Shown: piece by piece, positions 27,302 through 35,371 of the stretch
How the letters are laid out: every line of letters begins with the position of its first letter
Numbering within the stretch: the stretch's first letter is position 1
Source: Clostridioides difficile
Lineage (GTDB): Bacteria; Bacillota; Clostridia; Peptostreptococcales; Peptostreptococcaceae
Reading direction: 5' to 3'
Assembly: GCA_024919175.1 (NCBI GenBank)
Contig: CP103804.1
Span: forward strand, 2,480,001-2,544,000
DNA length: 64,000 bases
The notes under the pieces: model-generated
The model's input: the letters and a program-made list of their open reading frames with translations, nothing else
What the model was told of the DNA's origin: nothing
The model's database searches: none
Translations under genes and position numbers: made by a program

Positions 27302-28297
27302 ATGCTTTCAATTTTAAATGATTTTTTTAGAACGGTTTTAGTAAGTAGTTTATTTACAGTTATCTTATTAGTTTTTCGAATGACTATTTTTAAAATTTTT
27401 AGTAGAAAATTTAACTACTATATATGGTTTATTGTTATTATTAAACTATCACTACCATTTACATATTATACTTTTGCATTTAACGAATTGAAATATCAAG
27501 ACAATATTAATAAGGTAAATCTAGAAGGTTTTAACAATTTTTCTACTTTATCTGCTATTATTTTAGTGTCTGTTTGGGTTACTATTACAGTATTTTATTT
27601 GGTTTCTACTTTATGGAAATATATTAAGCTTAAAAATCTGATAGACGATTTATCTTATGATGTTGACGATGAAGACATAAACAATCTTTATGATCGTTTA
27701 TTAAGAGAACTTAATATAAATAAAAATATACAGATTAAATATTCTTATGAAGTTGAAACACCATCATTTTTCAATTCATGTATTCTTTTACCACCATGTA
27801 ATTATACATTAAAAGAATTGGAATGGATATTTAGACATGAGCTGATTAAAGACCTTTACATTAAATATCTAGTATTATTTTTAAAAATAGTATATTGGTT
27901 TAATCCTTTTATTTACATTATGGATAGGATTATAGACTTAGATTGTGAACTTTATTGTGATGAAAGAGTTTTAAAAAATCGCAGTATAGAAGATAAAAAA
28001 GAGTATGCTTTGACTGTTATAAATGCAATAAAAAAAGATTTAAATTCTTCAAATAAATTTGTAGCAGGATTACACAAGAAATCAGATATAAAAAAAAGAG
28101 TATCTAATATGTTTAATGAAAAAAATAGAACAGGTATTTTAATGGCATTAATTTTATGTTTATTCTCATTGAGTACATATTTTAAAGTAGACATAATCGA
28201 TTCTAAATCATTAATTTATTCATTATCAAAACAATCAACTATTGAAAATAAGAATCCTAATTTTAAATACTTAGGTCAGGTTAATACAGATGAGTAA
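27302..28297 (+). CDS. BlaR1/M56-family membrane protein, zinc motif disrupted
   Basis: 331 residues with four predicted helices (about 10-28, 40-58, 84-103 and 278-293), as in the BlaR1/MecR1 antirepressor family. The M56 zinc motif should read HELxH; here residues 178-186 read RHELIKDLY, where relatives have about four more residues including the second histidine (HELTHxK-type). The third ligand region is kept (CELYCDERV, E216). The protein is therefore probably inactive as a protease, through a 12-base in-frame deletion. It has no penicillin-binding sensor domain, and no BlaI gene precedes it. Confidence 0.78.
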   Translation: MLSILNDFFRTVLVSSLFTVILLVFRMTIFKIFSRKFNYYIWFIVIIKLSLPFTYYTFAFNELKYQDNINKVNLEGFNNFSTLSAIILVSVWVTITVFYLVSTLWKYIKLKNLIDDLSYDVDDEDINNLYDRLLRELNINKNIQIKYSYEVETPSFFNSCILLPPCNYTLKELEWIFRHELIKDLYIKYLVLFLKIVYWFNPFIYIMDRIIDLDCELYCDERVLKNRSIEDKKEYALTVINAIKKDLNSSNKFVAGLHKKSDIKKRVSNMFNEKNRTGILMALILCLFSLSTYFKVDIIDSKSLIYSLSKQSTIENKNPNFKYLGQVNTDE

Positions 28298-28562
28298 TAC
28301 ATTGACATATTTATTGAGAATAGCAGAAGAAGAACAAAAGTATCTTAAATCAATAATTGGTAAAAAATAAAAATACATAAGGAATAATGTAAGAAGGTAA
28401 GAAAATAGAAAAAATAAAGATGAATTAACAAAAAAACAATAGGAGATTTTAGATTTTAAAAGAGAACTATTAAAATTTAAAGAAAAAGGATTAAGTAGCA
28501 TAATTATAGCAAAACAATTAAATATAAGTGAATCTAAGGTACGAACAATACTAAAGAAATAA
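28290..28562 (+). pseudogene. Helix-turn-helix gene relic with three in-frame stops
   Basis: One reading frame from ATG 28290 to TAA 28560-28562 stays coding-like but contains stops at 28368, 28398 and 28440. It starts MSNTLTYLLRIAEEEQKYL and ends GLSSIIIAKQLNISESKVR followed by TILKK, a clear helix-turn-helix. It overlaps the end of the BlaR1-like gene by eight bases. A further short frame, GTG 28565 to TGA 28648 (VLKNGSLYYGIFLEEKNGYG), follows and is probably another remnant. Confidence 0.6.
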
Positions 28563-28783
28563 GTGTGTTAAAAAATGGTTCTTTGTATTATGGTATTTTT
28601 TTAGAAGAAAAGAATGGCTATGGATTTGCTTTAAAACGAATTAAATGAGATTTTAAAAGATTGTACTGAATATGGTATCAAAATAAATTTCAAATGTGTC
28701 TTTAGAGATTAGTTTGATTATAATATTTTCATTATAAAACTCACTAATATCTTTGTTATAATAGAATAAAAAGGAGACTTATT

Positions 28784-29092
28784 ATGAAAAATTGTTTAAA
28801 ATGTAATTATACTTTTACTATTATAGATAGGTTTAAAAGTATAATTACAGGAAAACTTAGATGTACAAAATGTAATACTACATATAGAATTAAAGGCAGT
28901 ATTTATCGTTTTATATACTATTTAGTTACATATTTTTCAATTATATTTGTTTTACCAATCTTTACAAAATATAAAGGAATAGCTTTAGGTTTTTCAACTA
29001 GAATAATAATACTTATTTTTATACTTATTTTTTTTACAGTAGCATATGATTTAATTCCTCATAAATTTCAAAAATATACCAAGATAAAATAA
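28784..29092 (+). CDS. CXXC-20-CXXC zinc-ribbon membrane protein
   Basis: 102 residues. The N-terminal zinc ribbon has CLKC (4-7) and CTKC (27-30), 19 residues between pairs, matching the cxxc_20_cxxc family. Two membrane helices follow (about 43-63 and 72-92), and the tail VAYDLIPHKFQKY ends the protein. Function is unknown. AAAAGGAGA lies eight bases before the ATG. A second copy without the zinc ribbon lies at 30973-31176. Confidence 0.8.
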   Translation: MKNCLKCNYTFTIIDRFKSIITGKLRCTKCNTTYRIKGSIYRFIYYLVTYFSIIFVLPIFTKYKGIALGFSTRIIILIFILIFFTVAYDLIPHKFQKYTKIK

Positions 29093-29331
29093 CGGCAGCC
29101 AAAATTGAGGAATCGAAAACTAGAGTTTTATAAAACTTAAAGATACAAGATATGTACTATTAAAAAGCAAATGAGGTTTAAGTACCTCTTACAATATAAT
29201 TATATTTTCTAATACTAGAAGGATAAAAGCTTCTAAGAGTTTAATTAATTTTGGAGCTTTTTTATTATGCTTACAATAAGAATATTTTGTTCATTTTGTA
29301 TAAATTATTTAGATATTAAGTAATTCAAATA

Positions 29332-29901
29332 TCATATATTTGATGATATGTTAACTCCAAGTTCATAAGCTTTTTTAAGTACTTTTAAATTATTCTTAGT
29401 TGAGTTCATTTCAAATGCTTTTGTAGAGATTATTGTTTTATAATGCTTTAATCCCATTCCCTTTAAGTGCTTTTCGGTATATTTAAAATATCTTCTAAAT
29501 ATAAAACTGAAAGGAGCGGCTTGAGTATATACCATAATTAATTTTTTTACTCCAAATCTAGGAGTATGTTTTGCCTTATCTATTTCTGTTAATGGATAAA
29601 ATCTATCTAAAAGTAATTTTGTTTGAGCTGAAACCTGACATATATAAATGGGAGAGCCTATTATCACATACTCTGCTTCTTTTATATCCTCATAAACATT
29701 AATCATATCATCTTTAAAGGCACAAGTTGTAGTTTTTCTACAGTATAAACACCCTTGACACCCTTTTATATTCATGTCATTTAGATAATATTTTTTTACT
29801 TCAACGCTATTTTTATTTGCACCTTTAATTAACTCATCAATTATCGTATCAACATTTCCTTTTTTTCTAGGACTTCCTACAAATGCTACTATCTTTGCCA
29901 T
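29332..29901 (-). CDS. NADPH-dependent FMN reductase / iron-sulfur flavoprotein family
   Basis: 189 residues. The FMN phosphate loop is GSPRKKGNVDT near residues 9-19. GCQGCLYCRKTTTCAFKDD near residue 47 is the cysteine cluster (CxxCxxC plus a further C) found in iron-sulfur flavoproteins and related quinone reductases. SPIYICQVSAQTKLLLDRF continues the flavodoxin fold. It probably passes electrons from NAD(P)H or ferredoxin to an unknown acceptor. GGAGA precedes the ATG; it is a single-gene unit. Confidence 0.87.
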   Translation of the reverse strand: MAKIVAFVGSPRKKGNVDTIIDELIKGANKNSVEVKKYYLNDMNIKGCQGCLYCRKTTTCAFKDDMINVYEDIKEAEYVIIGSPIYICQVSAQTKLLLDRFYPLTEIDKAKHTPRFGVKKLIMVYTQAAPFSFIFRRYFKYTEKHLKGMGLKHYKTIISTKAFEMNSTKNNLKVLKKAYELGVNISSNI

Positions 29902-29995
29902 ATAAATTCTCCTTTATTAATATTAATCATAATTAGTACTATATAGTATTACTTGTTTATTTTCAAGATAATAAAAGTCTTTACTATTGTTTAAT

Positions 29996-30475
29996 TTATA
30001 TGTTTTCTTGATATAAATTATTTAAAGAGCTAATTTTAAAGTTTAAGACATTTGGTTTTAATTCTGTGACTTGTAACAGTTCATTATACAATTTAAATGG
30101 ATTTTCATTACAAGTATTTAAAAGCTTTTTTAGTCCTTCATTTTTATGAATATAGAATAAAGTACTAATGTTATTTTTGAACTCTACTAAGCTTACACCA
30201 ATATGTTCAATTATTTCTCTTTCTTCTATTTTAAAATCATTTTCTGCAATGAAATGAACTTTGATTAAATTTATTCCAGCTTCAAATTCATTAGGATTAT
30301 CTTTGTAAATATCAATTAAATATGGATAATCTTTTAATTCTGCTTTTCTTTTACAATCTTCAATCACATAAAAGCCTAATGTGTTATTAAGATAATCTCC
30401 AGTTTGCATAAGTTTAAAAATCTCAAAATCTTTCATTCTAAGTTCTCCAACTAAGTAAGTATTTGGTTTTTCCAC
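29996..30475 (-). CDS. Hypothetical soluble protein, 159 residues
   Basis: Starts with GTG (MEKPNTYLVGELRMKDFEIF), with AAGGAG nine bases upstream; an internal ATG at residue 14 with TTGGAG is an alternative. It is acidic-to-neutral, with no signal peptide, membrane segment or motif that I recognise, and contains alternating helix and strand patterns. It is followed by the flavin reductase gene on the same strand about 95 bases on, so co-transcription is possible. Confidence 0.65.
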   Translation of the reverse strand: MEKPNTYLVGELRMKDFEIFKLMQTGDYLNNTLGFYVIEDCKRKAELKDYPYLIDIYKDNPNEFEAGINLIKVHFIAENDFKIEEREIIEHIGVSLVEFKNNISTLFYIHKNEGLKKLLNTCNENPFKLYNELLQVTELKPNVLNFKISSLNNLYQENI

Positions 30476-30502
30476 TAATTATATCTCCTTTATTATAATA
30501 TT

Positions 30503-30963
30503 AATAAAACAGATAACCATGAAGGATATTCTGTAATCGCAAATAAAGTTACTCCAACGATAGCAATAAATTACTTATTGCAAGAATTAGGTAATCAAGA
30601 ATTTTAATTTTAATCCTTGTGAATTTCCTTTTGCATTTAACTTGTTTAAAATCTTTGTGGTTTCTTACTTTGTTTTGTATATCTTTAGAAACACATTTGT
30701 TATTTATAGTATTCACTTTTATATGAGTATGATATTTAGTTGTATCACTTCTATGAGATATATGAATATAGAAGTAGTTTATCATTTTCTAGTGGAAAAG
30801 CAAATATAAATGCTTCTATGGTTTGAAAATCTGGAGTCACTAAAACATCTATTATCACAAAGTTACAAGAATTATGGATGTTAGGCAGATTTAAAAATAG
30901 CTTTAAAAAACTGGAGGAAAGACTTGTTCTATTGTAAATTCGTATTCTATAAGCAAAGGTCAT
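30503..30963. other. Decayed region with unrecognised gene fragments
   Basis: On the + strand, 30503-30607 is an open tail (KVTPTIAINYLLQELGNQEF at its end) that looks like a C-terminal fragment without a start. On the - strand, two overlapping frames (30751-30963 and 30549-30785) join at about 30770 as if by a frameshift, giving a basic sequence with CVSKDIQNKVRNHKDFKQ. No family was recognised. Confidence 0.4.
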
Positions 30964-30972
30964 ATCTATAGA

Positions 30973-31176
30973 ATGAAGAGAAGTATTTATCGTTTTATAT
31001 ACTATTTAGTTATATATGTTTCAAGTATATTTGTTGTACCAATCTTTACAAAATATAAAGAAATATCATTAGCTTTTTTATCTGGATTATTAATACTTAT
31101 TTTGATACTTAATTTTTTTATAATAGCATATGATTTAATTCCTCATAAATTTAAAAAATATACTAATATAAAGTAA
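30973..31176 (+). pseudogene. Truncated paralogue of the CXXC-20-CXXC membrane protein
   Basis: The 67 residues MKRSIYRFIYYLVIYVSSIF onward match residues 37-102 of the 28784-29092 product closely, including IPHKFKKYTNIK at the end, at both DNA and protein level. The zinc ribbon is missing, no ribosome site precedes the ATG, and the DNA similarity starts abruptly near 30963. It looks like the remains of a duplication. Confidence 0.65.
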
Positions 31177-31283
31177 TAAGTTTCTATGGAACAAATAAGT
31201 CTTTTAATTGTAAGATATTCTTAACAAATTTGAAATAAATAATTGCTATACTTTATGTATATTAAGTTTTACAGGGGGATAAA

Positions 31284-32690
31284 ATGAATTTTAAAAATAA
31301 ATCCAAAGTATTAAGTTTATGTTTAATCTCAATTTCAACGATATTGGCAGGGTGTACTAATCTTAAGAATGAGAAAACCACTAAGGTCAATATATTAGCA
31401 ACTACAGACTTACATGGAGAAGTTACATATAATGTAGTTGAAAAAATAAATGAAGAAAGAAAAAAAGACTCTAATATAACATTAGTAGATGCAGGAGATT
31501 TTTATGACTCAGATGGCTTAGGAGCAATGAATCAATATCTTAGTGAGGCTAGAGATGCTTACGAAAAAGATGAAGTAGTTAAAAGAGAAGTACCTATAGT
31601 TAGACAAATGAGTGAAGTTAAATATGATGCAGTAGTACTTGGTAATCATGAGTTTGTCTCTAGTTCTAAAAAAAATTTAGATAAAATGATAAATGAATTT
31701 AATAATAAAAATATAGACGTTTTATCTGCAAATATATACAATAGCAACAATTCAAGTTATGTTAAACCTTACACAATAAAGAAAATTGAAATAAAAGATG
31801 GTGAAGTCAAACTTGGTATACTTGGTCTTACAATCAAAGAAGTCGGAGAGAGATGGAGTTTTGATGAAAATGGAAATAAAATTAAGGCCAAGTCCAGAGG
31901 TTTAAAAGATATGGTTACATACCAGGATTTATATATGAATGATATGATAGAAGATGCTAAAAAATGGGTGAAGGAAATAAAAGAAAGAGAAAATCCAGAC
32001 ATATTATTAGCTGTAGTACATAGTGGCGAAAAACCTAAAAAGCCTAAGAATCCAGGTAATAGAATACAAGAACTAGCTAAAGAAGTTGATGGAATTGATG
32101 CTATAGTAGCTGGTCATACTCATAAGGAAATTGAACAACATGATTATACAAATAATAAAGGAGAAAGTGTAATAGTTACACAACCAGGTAGCCATAGCTC
32201 TTGTATATCAAAAATAACATTTGAATTAAAAAAAGATAATAATACTTGGAAAGTACAAGATAAATATTCAAAGTTAACTAAGCTAGAAGAAGATAAAAGT
32301 TTAGAAAATTTTGGTGGCTTGATAAAAAATTTATATGAGTTAAACGATAAAAAGAGCGAAGTGAATTTGTCATCATTAAGTAAATTCAAATGGGACAGAG
32401 CTTATTTATTTAGCAATGGCACTAGTGTTGAAAAGATGTACGATATAGTTGGTTATAAATGGAAAAACCTTATAGATATAGAAAATGACAATAGAATTAA
32501 GATGGTATTTATGAAGAATGGAAAAGTTTCCTCATATGCTTGTTTTAATGGAAAAGACTTTGGTATAGACTTAAAAGTAGATAAATCTAAGTATAAAGAT
32601 GGTGTACTAGAGATAATACCTAAAAAGAATGATAAATTTGAAATAAAGAAAAATAGTGAAGGGTATGATATTCAGCTAGTGTATAAATAA
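31284..32690 (+). CDS. Lipoprotein metallophosphatase / 5'-nucleotidase family
   Basis: 468 residues. The signal peptide ends at the lipobox ILAGC (C24), so the enzyme is anchored outside. The metallophosphoesterase motifs are in order: TTDLHGE (41-47), VDAGDFYDSDG, VVLGNHEF, VVHSGE and AGHTHKE. This is the catalytic half of UshA/YfkN/CpdB-type nucleotidases. The usual C-terminal 5'-nucleotidase substrate domain is absent, replaced by about 140 residues that I do not recognise. Substrates may be nucleotides or cyclic nucleotides. AGGGGG precedes the ATG by five bases. Confidence 0.85.
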   Translation: MNFKNKSKVLSLCLISISTILAGCTNLKNEKTTKVNILATTDLHGEVTYNVVEKINEERKKDSNITLVDAGDFYDSDGLGAMNQYLSEARDAYEKDEVVKREVPIVRQMSEVKYDAVVLGNHEFVSSSKKNLDKMINEFNNKNIDVLSANIYNSNNSSYVKPYTIKKIEIKDGEVKLGILGLTIKEVGERWSFDENGNKIKAKSRGLKDMVTYQDLYMNDMIEDAKKWVKEIKERENPDILLAVVHSGEKPKKPKNPGNRIQELAKEVDGIDAIVAGHTHKEIEQHDYTNNKGESVIVTQPGSHSSCISKITFELKKDNNTWKVQDKYSKLTKLEEDKSLENFGGLIKNLYELNDKKSEVNLSSLSKFKWDRAYLFSNGTSVEKMYDIVGYKWKNLIDIENDNRIKMVFMKNGKVSSYACFNGKDFGIDLKVDKSKYKDGVLEIIPKKNDKFEIKKNSEGYDIQLVYK

Positions 32691-33007
32691 CAATTAGTAG
32701 TTAAATTTCACTTTAGAGACTTTTATATATTTTAAATAATAAAATTTCTATAGTAGAGTATATCTAAAAATAAGAATTTGTATTGTGATATTAAATTAGA
32801 CTAAAATCCATCTAAAACTATTTAAATTATTATCCAAGCTGTACAATAAATAAAAAATACCTTTTTATATAATTTATCTGTATTAAAACAACAATTCTTA
32901 AAATTTAGTTTTATGGATTATACTTAGAAAGAAAATCCTTTAGAATTCAAATAAATACATTCTAAGGTTTTTTTTACTAGATATCTTTAAATAAGTTAAA
33001 TAAGTTT
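32691..33007. other. Intergenic region with terminator-like hairpin
   Basis: About 320 bases. AAAATCCTTTAGAAT (32932-32946) and ATTCTAAGGTTTTT (32959-32972) form a hairpin with a one-base bulge followed by TTTT, 240 bases past the lipoprotein gene. Confidence 0.6.
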
Positions 33008-33203
33008 TTAGAAACTAGTTCGAATTTCTCTTTTAAAAATGACTAAACTTTCCATCAAATGTATATGAGCTAATTCTCTAACCTTCTCTACCTAATAGAT
33101 TAGAAAGTTCTTCTAGTGTTTCTGCTTTACTTTTACGTGCTGATTTTTTATCAATGTCATCTTGAACATGTAACTGTATAAATTTATATTCAAATTTTTT
33201 CAT
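33008..33203 (-). pseudogene. Frameshifted DUF4177-like gene
   Basis: The minus strand reads MKKFEYKFIQLHVQDDIDKK and continues to LLGREG, then hits TAG at 33078-33080. Removing one base restores LLGREGW-ELAHIHLMESLVIFKREI and a stop at 33008, the complete length and ending expected for DUF4177 (N-terminal KKFEYKF, central EGWEL, terminal FKR). A one-base insertion near 33074-33080 therefore breaks the gene. No strong ribosome site precedes the ATG. Confidence 0.7.
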
Positions 33204-33290
33204 TTGCTATATTTTTTATTAATTTTATATCAATGATACATTTAAAATGTAGATAAAACTAAAAAGGGTTTTCTAGAAAATAAAATCCAT

Positions 33291-33467
33291 TTAATTATAC
33301 TTACTTACCAATACCATCACTTGATGTAAACATGATTCCACCACATTTTCACCATACTCTAGTATAAAATCATTTAACTGTGTATCTATAAAATTACAGT
33401 AATCATATGAACTGCATATATAGGCAGTTAGTATATGCGTACATCTATCCATTTTATTTATAAACAT
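33291..33467 (-). CDS. 58-residue small protein downstream of a c-di-GMP riboswitch
   Basis: Begins MFINKMDRCTHILTAYICSS and contains four cysteines; the end is CLHQVMVLVSKYN. TAGGGGGA lies about 11 bases before the ATG at 33467; an internal ATG at 33452 is possible. It is the first open frame after the terminator of the c-di-GMP-I switch, so it should be made when c-di-GMP is low. No signal peptide or family is recognised. It is the same strand as the frameshifted DUF4177-like gene that follows. Confidence 0.55.
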   Translation of the reverse strand: MFINKMDRCTHILTAYICSSYDYCNFIDTQLNDFILEYGENVVESCLHQVMVLVSKYN

Positions 33468-33496
33468 ATATTATTTATCCCCCTAAAAAACTTTCA

Positions 33497-33524
33497 TAAA
33501 AAACAAAAAGAAAATATCTTTTTG
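33497..33524 (-). terminator. Expression-platform terminator of c-di-GMP switch 2
   Basis: On the minus strand CAAAAAG, a 7-base loop and CTTTTTG, followed by TTTTTT. It begins at the end of the aptamer and mirrors the platform of copy 1. Confidence 0.8.
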
Positions 33525-33600
33525 GCAACTGGCTGACATAACTTATTTTATAAGTGTTAGTCCCTATAGCTTTGCGTCACTAAATTTCTCTAGTTTTGCC
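33523..33600 (-). ncRNA. Cyclic di-GMP class I riboswitch (GEMM-I), copy 2
   Basis: The reverse complement carries GACGCAAAGC, TATAGGGACTA, a variable stem and GTCAGCCAGTTGCC, the same core as copy 1 at 18003-18088. The platform predicts an OFF switch for the 58-residue gene. The two copies are inverted relative to each other and 15 kb apart. Confidence 0.94.
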
Positions 33601-33602
33601 TA

Positions 33603-34093
33603 TTTAGTTTTATTCTACGATTATAATATTACAGGAAAACGTTTTGTTTTTCAATATATAAACTAAAAAAATTAAATATAAAAGTTATTTTGTACTTTAA
33701 AAATAAAACATCCAAGTAAATTATGTAATAAAGTTTATTGTATAAAAGAAACTATAAATTTATATTATAAATTTATTTGTATTATATTGATGAAGTAACA
33801 TAAAATTAATCAACAAAGAAGTAGTCAATATATTATAAAGAGCATAGATAATCAATATATGTGTATAAAAAAATCTATTATACTAAAAATAATAGTATCA
33901 ACATGATAAAGTTATAGCAAATAAAAGAGACTTACTGAAATTCTTAAAAAAATTAGTCAGGATAAAGAAAATAAATCATAGACTATTATATAGTTTTGTA
34001 AATTTCAATACAGATAAAATATATAATATAAATAAAAAATTTGTTAAAATATGATAAGTGTAGTATAATCAAGTAGAAAAGATATAATATATT
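33603..34093. other. Intergenic region between divergent riboswitches
   Basis: About 490 very AT-rich bases between the leftward c-di-GMP switch and the rightward TPP switch. It must hold both promoters, but no single pair stands out, and no open frame with a ribosome site was seen. Confidence 0.45.
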
Positions 34094-34180
34094 TCGGGGA
34101 GCTAATATGCTGAGAGGAGATTTTATCTCGACCCTTTGAACCTGTTTGGATAATGCCAGTGTAGGGAGACCACTAAAGAT
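34094..34180 (+). ncRNA. TPP riboswitch (THI element)
   Basis: Conserved segments are present in order: CGGGGAGC, GCTGAGAGG, GACCCTTTGAACCTG, GGATAATGCCAGTGTAGGGA. A terminator follows at once, so thiamine pyrophosphate should switch off the transporter operon downstream. Confidence 0.96.
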
Positions 34181-34186
34181 AAAAAT

Positions 34187-34222
34187 AAGTCTTATCCTAT
34201 TTTGGATAGGGCTTTTATTTTA
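34187..34222 (+). terminator. TPP-switch terminator
   Basis: AAGTCTTATCC pairs with GGATAGGGCTT, with two G-U pairs, around TATTTT, followed by TTATTTTATTT. Confidence 0.88.
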
Positions 34223-34314
34223 TTTAAATGTACTATGTTTTTATCTATAAAATATTTTAACAAAAAACAAAATATACCTAGTAGGTATTAATTATTTTAA
34301 AAGGAGTGATTTAA

Positions 34315-34605
34315 ATGGTAATTGCAGACATAGCAGTAATGCCACTAAGACCTTACAAAGGTGAAGAAGAAATGTATAAAGTAGTAGATGCTTGTATAGC
34401 AGAAATTGAAAACAGTGGTCTTAAATATGAAATAGGAGCAATGAGTACTACTGTTGAAGGTGATTTTGATGAGGTTTTTGAACTACTAAAAAAAGTACAT
34501 AAAATCCCTTTTAATCTTGGATGTGAAAGAGTTATAACAGTAGCTAGAGTAGATGAAAAAGCTGGGGGTTTAACTATAGATGAGAAACTTAGAAATCATA
34601 GATAA
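34315..34605 (+). CDS. Thiamine-binding protein of the MTH1187/YkoF-like family
   Basis: 96-residue ferredoxin-like protein (DUF77, UPF0045). The start MVIADIAVMPL and the segment YEIGAMSTTVEGDFDEVF are family hallmarks. Members bind thiamine or its pyrimidine moiety and sit in thiamine salvage operons. It is first in the TPP-controlled operon and overlaps the permease gene by 26 bases. GGAGTG precedes the ATG. Confidence 0.87.
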   Translation: MVIADIAVMPLRPYKGEEEMYKVVDACIAEIENSGLKYEIGAMSTTVEGDFDEVFELLKKVHKIPFNLGCERVITVARVDEKAGGLTIDEKLRNHR

Positions 34606-35350
34606 AGTCAAAAATAGTATATATCCAATAGCAACATTTTTGTTTATACTTATTTTTTGGCAATCTGTGGTAGAAGTTTTAAAGGTTCCTCAATATATAC
34701 TACCTACACCAATAGATATAATTAATGTATTTTTTAAAGATTATCAAAATATATCCATGCATGCCATGGTTACTATAGGTGAAGCAATATTTGGATTTAT
34801 AGTTGCAATAATAATATCTTTAATAATTGGAATATTAATGGATTTTGTATTGATAATAAAAAAATGTCTTTATCCTATTATGTTAGTGACTCAAATGATA
34901 CCTACAATAATAATAGCTCCACTTTTTATGATTTGGTTTGGATTTGGGACAATGCCAAAAATATTGATGGTAATGCTTACTTGTTTTTTTCCTATATTAA
35001 TAAGCTTTGTAGATGGTATTGAGAATATTGATAAAGATTATTTAAATTTGTTTAAGACTATGAATTCAAATAAGATTAATACTTTTATTCATCTTAAATT
35101 TCCTATGTCAATGGATAAATTTTTTTCTGGGCTTAAAATATCTGCTACTTATGCTGTAATGGCAGCAACTGTTGCAGAGTGGTTAGGTGGAACTAAAGGT
35201 CTTGGTGTTTATATGCTAAGGTCAAAAAGTGCATATGCACTTGATAAAGTATTTGCATCTACTATATTAGTAGTTATATTTAGTTTAATATTTGTAGGAA
35301 TTGTACAAGCTATAAAAAAAGTTGTTATAAAACATAGACTAGAAGATTAA
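34580..35350 (+). CDS. thiX: Thiamine-precursor ABC transporter permease (ThiX-like)
   Basis: 256-residue binding-protein-dependent permease with six hydrophobic segments. The EAA-like loop appears as DYLNLFKTMNSNKINTFIHL, with the glycine moved relative to consensus. It belongs to the SsuC/TauC/ThiX group. Context (TPP switch, NMT1-type binding protein, ATPase) makes the pyrimidine precursor HMP or formyl-aminopyrimidine the likely substrate. No ideal ribosome site precedes the ATG; GGGGG 12 bases upstream and the 26-base overlap suggest coupling. Confidence 0.87.
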   Translation: MRNLEIIDKVKNSIYPIATFLFILIFWQSVVEVLKVPQYILPTPIDIINVFFKDYQNISMHAMVTIGEAIFGFIVAIIISLIIGILMDFVLIIKKCLYPIMLVTQMIPTIIIAPLFMIWFGFGTMPKILMVMLTCFFPILISFVDGIENIDKDYLNLFKTMNSNKINTFIHLKFPMSMDKFFSGLKISATYAVMAATVAEWLGGTKGLGVYMLRSKSAYALDKVFASTILVVIFSLIFVGIVQAIKKVVIKHRLED

Positions 35351-35371
35351 ATGTATTTGAGGGAGGATATT

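Noticed and set aside
30549..30963. Transposase remnant
   Set aside because: No transposase motif, terminal repeat or target duplication could be recognised, so it is left as unidentified fragments.
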